Both the position numbers and the translations under genes were made by a program. Shown here in pieces: positions 8,577-16,087 of a stretch of DNA of 64,000 nt. The stretch lies in assembly GCA_965203835.1 (NCBI GenBank), contig OZ241919.1, positions 1,612,001 through 1,676,000 of the forward strand, in the 5' to 3' direction. This DNA comes from CBDCFV01 sp965203835 (GTDB taxonomy: Bacteria; Chloroflexota; Dehalococcoidia; Lucifugimonadales; UBA3495). Each line of letters begins with the position of its first letter. Position 1 is the first letter of the stretch. The notes below the pieces were generated by a model. The model did no database searches, was not told the DNA's origin, and saw only the letters and a list, made by a program, of their open reading frames with translations.

Positions 8577-9131
8577 ATGCCGTCGCAACTGACGCTGGTC
8601 CTGGGGGGCATCAGGTCGGGCAAGAGCGCCTTTGCGGAGAAGCTGGTGCGGGACCTGGACAGGCCCACCCTTTACATCGCCACCGGCCTGCCCACCGACG
8701 CAGAAATGGAGCGGCGCATCAGACTCCACCAAGAGAGACGCCCCGCGAACTGGACAACCCTGGAGGAACCCATCGACTTGGCTGGAGGCTTGAAGTCCGC
8801 CCTGAACCTTCGACCGGCTCCGGAGGCTGTTCTGGTGGACAGCCTGGACCACTGGGTAAGCAACGTTTTGCTACAGCACGAAGACGATCCCGACGACCAG
8901 GTCGAGTCCTTGATTTTGTCCGCCGTTGACAGCACCATCCAAGCCTGCGGCAAGCTTGACGGCGATGTGGTGCTGGTCAGCAGCGAGGTGGGGCTGACCC
9001 TGGTCGCTCCCTACTCTCTGGGGCGCAGATTTCAGGACCTGCTGGGCTTGGTCAACCAGAGGGTTGCGGCGGCGGCGGACAACGTTTACTTGGTGGTGGC
9101 GGGGATTCCGGTGGAGATTAAGAAGAAATAA
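8577..9131 (+). CDS. cobU: Adenosylcobinamide kinase / adenosylcobinamide-phosphate guanylyltransferase
   Basis: CobU phosphorylates adenosylcobinamide and transfers GMP to give Ado-GDP-cobinamide. The 184-residue protein has the P-loop LGGIRSGKSAFAE, the HQERRPANWTTLEEP motif containing the guanylylated histidine, and a C-terminal VVAGIPVEIK. It begins nine bases after cobQ, so the two are co-transcribed. Size and motifs are standard. Confidence 0.95.
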   Translation: MPSQLTLVLGGIRSGKSAFAEKLVRDLDRPTLYIATGLPTDAEMERRIRLHQERRPANWTTLEEPIDLAGGLKSALNLRPAPEAVLVDSLDHWVSNVLLQHEDDPDDQVESLILSAVDSTIQACGKLDGDVVLVSSEVGLTLVAPYSLGRRFQDLLGLVNQRVAAAADNVYLVVAGIPVEIKKK

Positions 9132-9151
9132 CCCGAGACAGAGGCTCAAGA

Positions 9152-9514
9152 ATGGACGGGCGATTTATTCTTACAGATTATGTAGACCAAGCATTAGCTC
9201 TGGCAGTCTACGATAAGTTAGATGACGGCACCTTCTCCGGACGGATACCTGCCTGCAAGGGTGTCTCCGCCTCTGGAACTGCCTTGCTGGAGTGCCAAGA
9301 CGAGTTACGCTCCACCTTGGAGAACTGGATTTTATCCGGCCTCAAGACCGGCCATTCACTTCCTGTACTGGGCGGTATTAATCTGAACCAAGTCCCACCA
9401 AGGGATTACCGAGACTCTATAGTAGCAGTGCCTGCAAGCCGTCTGGCCCCACTCGTAGGAATGGTATCGCTGGGAGGAGATGCGGTGGAAGATGCAGCCA
9501 AGTACGACCAGTAA
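9152..9514 (+). CDS. HicB-like antitoxin paired with a PIN toxin
   Basis: The 120-residue protein has the UPF0150/HicB pattern in its first 75 residues: LALAVYDKLDDGTFSGRIP, then CKGVSASGTALLECQDELRS. A C-terminal tail of about 40 residues could contact the toxin. Its 3' end overlaps the PIN-domain gene, the usual arrangement of an antitoxin followed by a toxin. Partnering a HicB fold with a PIN nuclease instead of HicA is unusual. Codon use looks less GC-rich than the flanking cob genes, suggesting the pair was inserted. Confidence 0.75.
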   Translation: MDGRFILTDYVDQALALAVYDKLDDGTFSGRIPACKGVSASGTALLECQDELRSTLENWILSGLKTGHSLPVLGGINLNQVPPRDYRDSIVAVPASRLAPLVGMVSLGGDAVEDAAKYDQ

Positions 9515-10007
9515 CCTCCTCTGTTTGGATACCAATTACCTGGTCGGCCTGTACGATGAACAAGATATCTGGCACGACAGGGCGCGGGAAATCCACTCCC
9601 TACTTGAGCAGCACAGACTGTCAGCATACTACCTTGATTGCGTACTTAACGAGTTGTTTACCGTACTTGCTCGCCGTTGGCGTGAGCGGCATAGACCGGA
9701 ATCCTTCGGGACTATAATAGAGCGATTGAATCAAGCAATTCCCAGTTCGGATATTGTCTGGGCTTATCCCAACCTTCCTAACTGGTACGATCAATGCTTG
9801 GCTATAATGATGGAAACCCAGGGACTGCTGAACTTCCATGATTGCCTCATCGTACTTGCGTGCCAAGAGTTTGGTTTCTCTGCCTTGATCAGCTTTGATT
9901 CCGGTTTCGACATGATTTCCACAGTGAACAGACTGGGGTCAGCGAGAGAAGTGGAGGCTTGGATCAGTAGTCTTGATCCCCAGCTACAACCGCCATTTGA
10001 CGGATAA
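9480..10007 (+). CDS. PIN-domain ribonuclease (VapC-like toxin)
   Basis: The 175-residue protein has the acidic residues of the PIN nuclease fold: LCLDTNYLVGLYDE, LNELFTVL, NFHDCLIVLAC and ISFDSGFD. PIN toxins usually cleave tRNA or rRNA and are held inactive by the antitoxin encoded upstream. The start is uncertain: ATG 9480 lies only two bases after GGAGG, and ATG 9492 lies 14 bases after it. Either overlaps the HicB-like gene. The pair separates cobU from the threonine kinase-like gene of the cobalamin cluster. Confidence 0.85.
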   Translation: MRWKMQPSTTSNLLCLDTNYLVGLYDEQDIWHDRAREIHSLLEQHRLSAYYLDCVLNELFTVLARRWRERHRPESFGTIIERLNQAIPSSDIVWAYPNLPNWYDQCLAIMMETQGLLNFHDCLIVLACQEFGFSALISFDSGFDMISTVNRLGSAREVEAWISSLDPQLQPPFDG

Positions 10008-10060
10008 GGGAGACTATTCTCATTAACCGTTCATTTACCGACTGGTCATCAGTCAGCTCA

Positions 10061-10960
10061 TTGGGCAGCGCCACCGTGCGGGTCCCGGGGGTCTGCGGGG
10101 AGTTGGTGCAGGGGATGCAGGGCGACAGCCTCTTCCTGGTCACCTGCCCCATAGACTTCTTCTCAAGGGTGCGGGTTGACCTGTACGACGGCGCAGATGC
10201 CGGAGAGACGTCGGAGGTTTTCCCTCCATGCGCCGATCATCCCAAAGCCGCCGAAGCCTTGCGTACAACTCTGAAACGCTTGGGCCATGAACGCTTGTCC
10301 GCCCGGCTCAGCGTGAACAATCCCATCCCACGCGGCAAGGGCATGGGCAGCAGCACGGCGGACGTGGCCGGCGCCATCGCCGCTACGGGGTTGGCCTTGG
10401 GGGTAGAGTTGCAACCCGCCGAGATAGCCGAAATCGCTCTGTCGGTGGAGCCGACGGACGGAGTGATGTTCCCCGGCATCGCCATGTTCGATCACTTGGC
10501 GGGGACCATCGCCGAGTCGCTGGGGCCGCCTCCGCCCATGGAAATAGTGGCGCTGGACTTCGGCGGCGCGGTGGACACGGTGGAGTTCAACAAGGTGGAC
10601 CGCCGCCCGCTGTGGCGGTCAATCCAAGCGGAAACATCGCAGGCACTGGAGTTGGTGCGGGCCGGAGTGCAGCAGGGCGACCCGGCAATGGTCGGCAGAG
10701 GCTCCACCATCAGCGCGCTGGCCAGCCAGAAGGTGCTGCCAAAGCCCAGGCTGACCGAGGTCAACGAGTTCGCCGTCCAGGTCGGCGCCGTCGGGGTAAA
10801 CGTGGGGCACAGCGGCACCATTATCGGAATATTGCTGGACGCTCGCCCACGGCGGGGAAAGTCCACCTTCAGGCAGGCTCGGGAAGCCTTTCCGGACGCG
10901 GAGATGGTGCACCATTTCCGGCTATTGGGGGGCGGCGTGCAGGCGGTTGAATCCAAATGA
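10061..10960 (+). CDS. GHMP kinase, probable L-threonine kinase of cobalamin synthesis (PduX-like)
   Basis: The 299-residue protein begins with VRVPGVCGELVQGMQG and has the GHMP ATP-binding loop PRGKGMGSSTADVAGA and a C-terminal GVNVGHSGTIIG motif. This matches PduX/BluE-type L-threonine kinases, which make the O-phosphothreonine used for the aminopropanol arm of cobalamin (Salmonella PduX has about 300 residues). The cob context supports the role. The start is a TTG, since no ATG fits. The upstream HicB/PIN pair separates it from cobU. Confidence 0.85.
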   Translation: MGSATVRVPGVCGELVQGMQGDSLFLVTCPIDFFSRVRVDLYDGADAGETSEVFPPCADHPKAAEALRTTLKRLGHERLSARLSVNNPIPRGKGMGSSTADVAGAIAATGLALGVELQPAEIAEIALSVEPTDGVMFPGIAMFDHLAGTIAESLGPPPPMEIVALDFGGAVDTVEFNKVDRRPLWRSIQAETSQALELVRAGVQQGDPAMVGRGSTISALASQKVLPKPRLTEVNEFAVQVGAVGVNVGHSGTIIGILLDARPRRGKSTFRQAREAFPDAEMVHHFRLLGGGVQAVESK

Positions 10961-10990
10961 CAGCGTGGGGTTGACCATGCGGGGATCCAT

Positions 10991-11044
10991 ACCCGTCGTT
11001 CCCGCGAAGGAACGTCACCCCCGCGAAGGCGGGGGCGGGAATCC
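10991..11044. repeat. Dispersed palindromic repeat, composite form
   Basis: This is a longer variant: CCGTCGTTCCCGCGAAGGAACGTCA, then CCCCCGCGAAGGCGGGGGCGGGAATCC. One half-element has an internal insertion with its own CCCCCGC/GCGGGGG palindrome. The same composite form occurs at 16835, 21999 and 62557. Confidence 0.8.
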
Positions 11045-11067
11045 AATTCACAAGGGGTTGAAACAGA

Positions 11068-12135
11068 ATGGCAGAGCACAAAATAGCAGTGATTTCCGGC
11101 GACGGAGTTGGCCCGGAGGTAGTGGCCGAAGGCAGAAAGGTACTGGAGGCGCTGGCCGCGGGTTCCGGCGACCTGGGGTTCACCTTTACCGAGTTTCCTT
11201 GGGGGTCCGCATATTACCGCGAGACCGGTCGGATGATGCCCGAGGACGGCTTGGAGCAATTGAGCGGTCACGACGCAATCCTCTTTGGCGCGGTGGGCGA
11301 CCCGGACATACCGGACCATATCACCCTGCAGGGGCTGTTGCTGCCGATGCGGCGGGCTTTCGATCAAGCCATCTCCATCCGCCCCTGCTACCTCCATCCG
11401 GGTGTCGTTTCACCGGTCACCGGAAAGGAGGCAGGGCAGGTAGACATGGTCATCTTCCGGGAGAACACCGAGGGTGAATATGCTCCGGTGGGAGGGCGCC
11501 TGTATGCGGGCACTCCCCAAGAGACCGTCATCCAGACGGGGGTGTTCACGCGCCATGGCACCGAGCGCATCATCCGGGCCGCCTTCGAGTATTGCGCGCG
11601 CCGCAACGTGAAGAACAAGGTCACGTCGGTGACCAAGTCCAACGCCCTGGCGTTCAGCATGGTCTTCTGGGACGAGGTCTTCGAGGACGTGGCGAGGGAA
11701 TACCCGCAGATTCAGACCGAATCATTGCTGGTGGACCGGGCGTCGATGGACTTGGTGCGGTGGCCCGAAGACTTCGACGTAATCGTTGCGTCCAACCTGT
11801 TCGGCGACATCCTGTCGGACATCGCGGCGGTGGTGACCGGCAGCATGGGACTGGCGGCCAGCGCCAACATCAACCCGGAGCGGAGGCACCCTTCGATGTT
11901 CGAGTCGGTGCACGGCGCGGCCTTCGACATTGCCGGGAAGAACCTGGCCAACCCGCTGGCCACCATATCCGCCGTGGCCCTGATGCTCGACCACTTGGGA
12001 GAAAACGACGCGGCCCGCCGGGTGGAAAACGCCGTGGCCCGCAGCCTCCAGGAACGCCGCGTGGTCACCGGCGACCTGGGCGGCAGCGCCTCCACAACGC
12101 AGGTGGGGGACGAGGTGGTGAGGTTATTGGGGTAG
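11068..12135 (+). CDS. Tartrate/D-malate dehydrogenase-like beta-decarboxylating dehydrogenase
   Basis: The 355-residue protein is an isocitrate/isopropylmalate dehydrogenase family enzyme. It starts KIAVISGDGVGPEV and contains RENTEGEYAPVGG, the TKSNALAFSMVFWDEVF catalytic Lys segment, the metal-ligand region VASNLFGDILSDI, and ESVHGAAFDIAGKN. The ENTEGEYAPVGGRLYAGTP stretch and the ALLLPMRR-type substrate loop (here LQGLLLPMRRAFDQAI) resemble tartrate/D-malate dehydrogenases (TtuC/DmlA) more than LeuB. These oxidise 2-hydroxy acids with NAD. Exact substrate not certain. Confidence 0.87.
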   Translation: MAEHKIAVISGDGVGPEVVAEGRKVLEALAAGSGDLGFTFTEFPWGSAYYRETGRMMPEDGLEQLSGHDAILFGAVGDPDIPDHITLQGLLLPMRRAFDQAISIRPCYLHPGVVSPVTGKEAGQVDMVIFRENTEGEYAPVGGRLYAGTPQETVIQTGVFTRHGTERIIRAAFEYCARRNVKNKVTSVTKSNALAFSMVFWDEVFEDVAREYPQIQTESLLVDRASMDLVRWPEDFDVIVASNLFGDILSDIAAVVTGSMGLAASANINPERRHPSMFESVHGAAFDIAGKNLANPLATISAVALMLDHLGENDAARRVENAVARSLQERRVVTGDLGGSASTTQVGDEVVRLLG

Positions 12136-12172
12136 TCAGAGACGTAAGAAAAGACCGGGAGAGGCCGGACCC

Positions 12173-12550
12173 ATGCCTATACCAAACATACCGGACAAAC
12201 CAATAACCATAGACAGCCTGCCGCGGGAAGGCGTTCCGTTGCATAACAGTCCCGATGGGCAGGTGCGGATTATCGGGACCCGCATCAGCCTGGAAATTTT
12301 CTTGGAAGCGCACAAACTGGGCGCCAGAACTCCGGAGCAACTCGCCCGCCGGTTTGACACGGTCAAGCTCGCCGACGCAAAAGCCGTGCTTGCCTACTAT
12401 CGGGACAACAAGACCGAAGTTGACGAATACCTGAGGTTAAGCGCCGAGAAAGCGGAGAGAATCCGGGAGGAAATCACGTCACAACCTGAGTACATCAAGT
12501 GGAAAGAAGAGATGCTTGAACGTGGCAGGGCCAAGGGATTCATTGAGTGA
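12173..12550 (+). CDS. DUF433 domain antitoxin-like protein
   Basis: The 125-residue protein contains the DUF433 winged-helix-like core: a GQVRIIGTRISLEIFLEAHK strand-helix unit, then RTPEQLARRFDTVKLADAKAVLAYY. A charged helical tail follows. DUF433 proteins are commonly encoded just upstream of DUF5615 or other PIN-like proteins and are regarded as antitoxins. The downstream gene starts with a GTG that overlaps this stop codon (GTGA). Confidence 0.85.
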   Translation: MPIPNIPDKPITIDSLPREGVPLHNSPDGQVRIIGTRISLEIFLEAHKLGARTPEQLARRFDTVKLADAKAVLAYYRDNKTEVDEYLRLSAEKAERIREEITSQPEYIKWKEEMLERGRAKGFIE

Positions 12551-12900
12551 CCCGTTTCCTGGCGGATGAGAATTTCAACATAGACATAGTCCAAGGAATT
12601 CGCAGGAGAACCCCTTCTTTGAATATCATCAGGATTCAGGAGTTGGGGATGGCTGGATGGGGAGACCCGGATGTTCTCGAGTGGGCGGCGGAGTCCGGAC
12701 GTGTCCTTCTGACGCACGATGTGTCCACTATGAGGATGTACGCAATCGAACGTTTGCGCAATAGCAGGGCGATGCCAGGACTGGTTATAGTCCACCAATG
12801 GGTCCCGATTGGCAGGGCTATCGATGACATCTTAACCTTGGCCGAACGCACAACGAGCGATGAACTGGCCAATCCGATTGTCTTTCTGCCATTACGCTGA
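12547..12900 (+). CDS. DUF5615 PIN-like protein (putative toxin)
   Basis: The 117-residue protein has the DUF5615 signature TRFLADENF at the N terminus, then a GDPDVLEWAAESGRVLLTHDV segment. These give the acidic cluster of a minimal PIN-like nuclease. It starts with GTG overlapping the TGA of the DUF433 gene, so the two are translationally coupled as a toxin-antitoxin pair. A second DUF5615 protein is encoded at 15108. Confidence 0.85.
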   Translation: MTRFLADENFNIDIVQGIRRRTPSLNIIRIQELGMAGWGDPDVLEWAAESGRVLLTHDVSTMRMYAIERLRNSRAMPGLVIVHQWVPIGRAIDDILTLAERTTSDELANPIVFLPLR

Positions 12901-12957
12901 GTGGCGAGCTTCGAGTTGAGAAACGCCTCCATTGTGTAAGGGTATAAGGAAAGCTGG

Positions 12958-13374
12958 ATGACCGAGCAACCCCGCTGGAAATACCGTTTCACCAACTTCT
13001 CGCGGGCGTTCGCCTTGTTGCGCGATGCCCTCGAACCTGGGGTTGAGGCGCTTAACCAACTGGAGCGTGAGGGCGTCATCCAGCGCTTCGAGTACACTTT
13101 CGAACTGGCGTGGAACACCCTCAAAGACCGGCTGGAGTACGATGGGATAGCATTCCAGTCGGTGACGCCGAGAAGCGTAATACGGCAAGGGTTACAGTCC
13201 GGCCTCATCGCCAACGGTGAAACGTGGCTGGACATGCTCACCGACCGCAACCTGAGTTCGCACACTTACGACGCGGCAAGAATCGAAGCCGTGCTCAGGA
13301 ACATTCACGGCCGCTATCTCGCACTCCTGAATGACCTCTATCTGAAGCTTGCCGAAGAGTCGATGGAACGGTGA
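12958..13374 (+). CDS. HepT-like ribonuclease toxin (HI0074 family)
   Basis: The 138-residue helical protein matches nucleotidyltransferase substrate-binding/HepT proteins of the HI0074 type (RFEYTFELAWNTLKDRLEYDG). It contains the RX4HXY active-site motif DRNLSSHTYD (R97, H102, Y104). HepT is an RNase toxin inactivated by the partner MNT, which AMPylates the Tyr of the motif. The MNT gene follows with a GTGA overlap, a complete HepT/MNT module. Confidence 0.88.
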   Translation: MTEQPRWKYRFTNFSRAFALLRDALEPGVEALNQLEREGVIQRFEYTFELAWNTLKDRLEYDGIAFQSVTPRSVIRQGLQSGLIANGETWLDMLTDRNLSSHTYDAARIEAVLRNIHGRYLALLNDLYLKLAEESMER

Positions 13375-13685
13375 AAATGCCCGACCTGTCATCGGAAGTC
13401 TTGGAAACGCTGCGGCAAGTGTTCTCCCGCTACCCCGAGTTGACGGAAGTCATCCTTTACGGGTCGCGGGCAACGGGAAAATCCACGCCCCGGTCTGACA
13501 TAGACCTCGTTACCCGCGGCATCCTGGCCCCCCACCGCTTGGGCCGCCTCGAGCTGGACTTGGAAGACACCAACATCCCTCAGAAATGTGATGTGCAGGC
13601 TTACGAACACATCAGCTATGCGTCGATCAAGGCGCATATAGATGAGGCGGGGGTTTGTGTTTACAGGAAGGGTGATTTTGGATAA
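13371..13685 (+). CDS. MNT-type minimal nucleotidyltransferase antitoxin
   Basis: The 104-residue protein has the Pol-beta-like nucleotidyltransferase motif LYGSRATGKSTPRSDIDLV, with the GS pair at 31-32 and the two catalytic Asp at 43 and 45. In HepT/MNT systems the protein transfers AMP onto HepT and neutralises it. The start is either the GTG at 13371, overlapping the HepT stop, or the ATG two codons later. Confidence 0.88.
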   Translation: MKMPDLSSEVLETLRQVFSRYPELTEVILYGSRATGKSTPRSDIDLVTRGILAPHRLGRLELDLEDTNIPQKCDVQAYEHISYASIKAHIDEAGVCVYRKGDFG

Positions 13686-13704
13686 CAGATGAATGAGGTG
13701 CGCT

Positions 13705-13941
13705 ATGCGTGTGACTTTGGAATTATTGATAGACGCCGAAATGTTCGAAATCGAGGAGGCGACAGATGCTGAGGCATTAGCCAACAGCACTGGCGGACGG
13801 GTCTACACTTGGAAAACCATAGGTAAACACAATTGGCTTGAATGCGGCTACTCAATCTCCGACGTCGCGGGACTCGTAGTACTTCCAGCTACATTACCGG
13901 ACAATCTACAAATGTGTGAAGACTTGGAAAAGGAAGAGTGA
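13705..13941 (+). CDS. Hypothetical small protein
   Basis: This 78-residue protein starts at ATG 13705, with GAGGTG just upstream; an in-frame ATG at 13693 is possible. It begins MRVTLELLIDAEMFEIEEATDAEA and is acidic at its C terminus (LEKEE). No family recognised. It follows the HepT/MNT pair on the same strand and is convergent with the DpnI-like operon. Confidence 0.5.
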   Translation: MRVTLELLIDAEMFEIEEATDAEALANSTGGRVYTWKTIGKHNWLECGYSISDVAGLVVLPATLPDNLQMCEDLEKEE

Positions 13942-13944
13942 GGG

Positions 13945-14262
13945 TTACTCTTCAAGTTCACGGTCAAAAACGTCAGACTCGTCGTCTCCTATTAAATCAA
14001 TCCTCAGCCGCAAGACCGACTCCTGGCAATCGTGAAATCTGATGAAAGCTTGCCGAAAATGCGGTTCTCCTACGATCTTCCACTCCACCCTTGAGCCCTG
14101 CAAACTCTCGAGGTCGGCAATTACCTCGTAGACTAATTTAATCCCTGTCCACTCGTATCCATCATCCAAGACCGCCCTCCCAACGTTAAAATGTGGATCG
14201 GGATCATTGATCGATACGGCCAGTTTGTCAAGTATGCGAATATCGGTCTTGTCGAGCCTCAA
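13945..14262 (-). CDS. Hypothetical protein coupled to the DpnI-like endonuclease
   Basis: The 105-residue acidic protein starts with a TTG that overlaps the TGA of the DpnI-like gene (TTGA), so it is translationally coupled to it. It begins RLDKTDIRILDKLAV and ends with an acidic DDESDVFDRELEE. No homology is recognised; it does not visibly resemble DpnD. Its tight coupling suggests an accessory or modulating role for the nuclease, which is inference. Confidence 0.65.
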   Translation of the reverse strand: MRLDKTDIRILDKLAVSINDPDPHFNVGRAVLDDGYEWTGIKLVYEVIADLESLQGSRVEWKIVGEPHFRQAFIRFHDCQESVLRLRIDLIGDDESDVFDRELEE

Positions 14263-15044
14263 GTGATAATGCGGTAACGACCGCTACCAAGGAATTCCAA
14301 CATTCCACCGTCCCTCAAGACTTGAAGCTGCTGGCGAATCTTGGCTTGCACATTGTTATTGTCTGGATGCAACAGAGATAACTGTTCCGTGAAGCGTGAG
14401 TAGAAAGCTCTCAGAGTGAACTCCCTATCACTGATATCCAACTCCATCTGGCGAACACAGGACAGTACATCCGCTCCCCAGCCTCCCTTGGCTCGCGCAT
14501 CCGAGCCGAGAAACGCAACCCGTTTCCACTCTGCCCGAACCACCGAGGGGTCTCGGAAAGCGCCTTCGTACAAGAGGCTGATTCGCCCCTCCGGCATGAT
14601 TTGGTTTAGCAGGATGTTGGAACCTACCCATCCGGCCCTTCTTGCAGATTGCTTTAGCGGGTTCCTCCGTTGAATCACACCGCGAGTAATGAAATGGCCT
14701 GGAACCACAAACAGTCCGGTCACAGTCCAGCTGGCCCGGCTGTAGTCCAGAAACGCGTAATGAGGCGCCCGGCCTTCGTCAATAGCAGCGATTTTGGGGG
14801 CATAGGCCGAGTTTCCAACTACCCTGCCATGCTTCCCATTCTTGCTCTTCAGTTGGTATGACGTGTTACATGAAGGGCAAGAAAAGTCGCGGACATGGGT
14901 ATTGGGCCTGGCGGCGGTCAGGTGGTTGGAGGAGCAGGCGAGGCAGTATAGATTAGCAGTTGCCCAAGACTCTGTGACCACGCGGGCGATTTGGCTGCCA
15001 CTTGTGTACTGACCGGCAATGCTTGGGTCCAGTTTCAGGTCCAT
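14259..15044 (-). CDS. DpnI-like methyl-directed type II restriction endonuclease (catalytic Glu is Gln)
   Basis: The 261-residue protein is collinear with DpnI, which cleaves N6-methyladenine GATC. An N-terminal PD-(D/E)XK nuclease domain carries two zinc pairs (CLAC and CPSC), the RDFSCPSC Asp (53 counted from this ATG) and LKSK Lys (66). Further matches are the ARRAGWVGSNI block and the C-terminal winged helix that reads methylated DNA, IRQQLQVLRDGGMLEFLGSG. At position 64, where DpnI has the metal-binding Glu, this protein has Gln (CAA codon at 14853-14855). The ATG at 15044 aligns with the DpnI start; a TTG just upstream is possible. No adenine methylase lies nearby, as expected for a methyl-dependent enzyme. 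It forms an operon with the gene at 13945. Confidence 0.92.
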   Translation of the reverse strand: MDLKLDPSIAGQYTSGSQIARVVTESWATANLYCLACSSNHLTAARPNTHVRDFSCPSCNTSYQLKSKNGKHGRVVGNSAYAPKIAAIDEGRAPHYAFLDYSRASWTVTGLFVVPGHFITRGVIQRRNPLKQSARRAGWVGSNILLNQIMPEGRISLLYEGAFRDPSVVRAEWKRVAFLGSDARAKGGWGADVLSCVRQMELDISDREFTLRAFYSRFTEQLSLLHPDNNNVQAKIRQQLQVLRDGGMLEFLGSGRYRIIT

Positions 15045-15107
15045 CAAAGGTTTTATGATTCTACGACACGGGTTTCGTGGCTGTTGACCCGCTGTCGCAT
15101 TTTGACG

Positions 15108-15494
15108 TCACCACCCGAACCGCCGCCATTGTTGTTGCTGGGGAAGCCACTCCCACATTTGATTGTCCAGGTTTGGGTCTTGGCTAACGAAATTGTGGAC
15201 CAGGTTGGCCCACGGCTCATCCGGAATGTCGCCCCATGAGGTCAACACGCCAGAGTGGTGTTGATCAAGATTCCCCCATGCGTTGAGGGCTGTCCAAAAT
15301 TGATGCAGTACCCGGAAATCTCTCCGGTTGTACGTGACCAGGATTCGACCTTCCATTGCTGCAACTTGGAGGTGTTCCGGGTCAGGCATAGACCGATGTC
15401 CCAAGTCGTATGCGTGGACTACGTCGTGGGAGTATTGAGACAGAATAAGCTGTACTTCGCGGGGTGTGTTTTCATCCAAGTAGAAACGCGCCAT
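15108..15494 (-). CDS. DUF5615 PIN-like protein (putative toxin)
   Basis: The 128-residue protein starts MARFYLDENTPREVQ, the DUF5615 acidic motif. It continues with a GHRSMPDPEHLQVAAMEGRI segment and LVTYNRRDFRVLH, the second acidic strand. The C-terminal 40 residues are Trp/Gln-rich and longer than in the copy at 12547. Its ATG directly abuts the stop of the upstream tandem DUF433 gene (TAGATG), so it is the toxin half of a coupled pair. Confidence 0.85.
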   Translation of the reverse strand: MARFYLDENTPREVQLILSQYSHDVVHAYDLGHRSMPDPEHLQVAAMEGRILVTYNRRDFRVLHQFWTALNAWGNLDQHHSGVLTSWGDIPDEPWANLVHNFVSQDPNLDNQMWEWLPQQQQWRRFGW

Positions 15495-16052
15495 CTACGT
15501 GGAAATGTCCTTCAGCTTCCTGTCTATATCGTAAGGATTGGCCCAATAATATGACAGGGCGGCTTCCAATTCATCGGCGCTCAGATCCCCGTGATAAACA
15601 GCTAGCGTCTGCTTTTCGTCCCCTTTATACACCCTGTATCGGCCCACTACAGACCACACTGACATTCCCTTGTTACGAATGACAGCCTCACTGCGCCGCG
15701 ATTCTTCGTCTATGTACCTGTGCCAAGGCCGTTCCTTGTTTTGCTGTGATGGCATGTCACTATGGACCGTCTGGACATACGGCATCCCTTCATCATCCCC
15801 CGAAATCTCCCTCAACTTTTCGTCGATACCGTAGGGCTTGGCCCAATAGTAGGCCAGGGCCGCATCCAGTTCCTCTGAGGTCAGGTCACCGCGATAGCCA
15901 GCCAGTACCTCCTCTTTGTCTCCCCGGTAGGTACGGAGGTGGCCCACCAACGACCAGACCGACATTCCCTTGTCCCGGACGATGGCTACGCTGCGCGATT
16001 CTTCGTCAATGTACTTGCGCCAGGGTTGTTCACGGTTTTGTTGTGACGACAT
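15495..16052 (-). CDS. Tandem-duplicated DUF433 antitoxin-like protein
   Basis: The 185-residue protein consists of two DUF433-type units of about 83 residues joined by a short acidic linker. Unit 1 begins SSQQNREQPWRKYIDEESR and unit 2 begins PSQQNKERPWHRYIDEESR. Both contain KGMSVWS(L/V)VG, then a GDLxxxELxAALxYYWAxPY segment. The close similarity indicates a recent in-gene duplication. DUF433 proteins are usually single-domain and act as antitoxins of PIN-like proteins; the DUF5615 gene follows immediately. Confidence 0.85.
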   Translation of the reverse strand: MSSQQNREQPWRKYIDEESRSVAIVRDKGMSVWSLVGHLRTYRGDKEEVLAGYRGDLTSEELDAALAYYWAKPYGIDEKLREISGDDEGMPYVQTVHSDMPSQQNKERPWHRYIDEESRRSEAVIRNKGMSVWSVVGRYRVYKGDEKQTLAVYHGDLSADELEAALSYYWANPYDIDRKLKDIST

Positions 16053-16087
16053 ATCTTCAACAAGCGCTGCCGGAAAGCCGGCACTCC

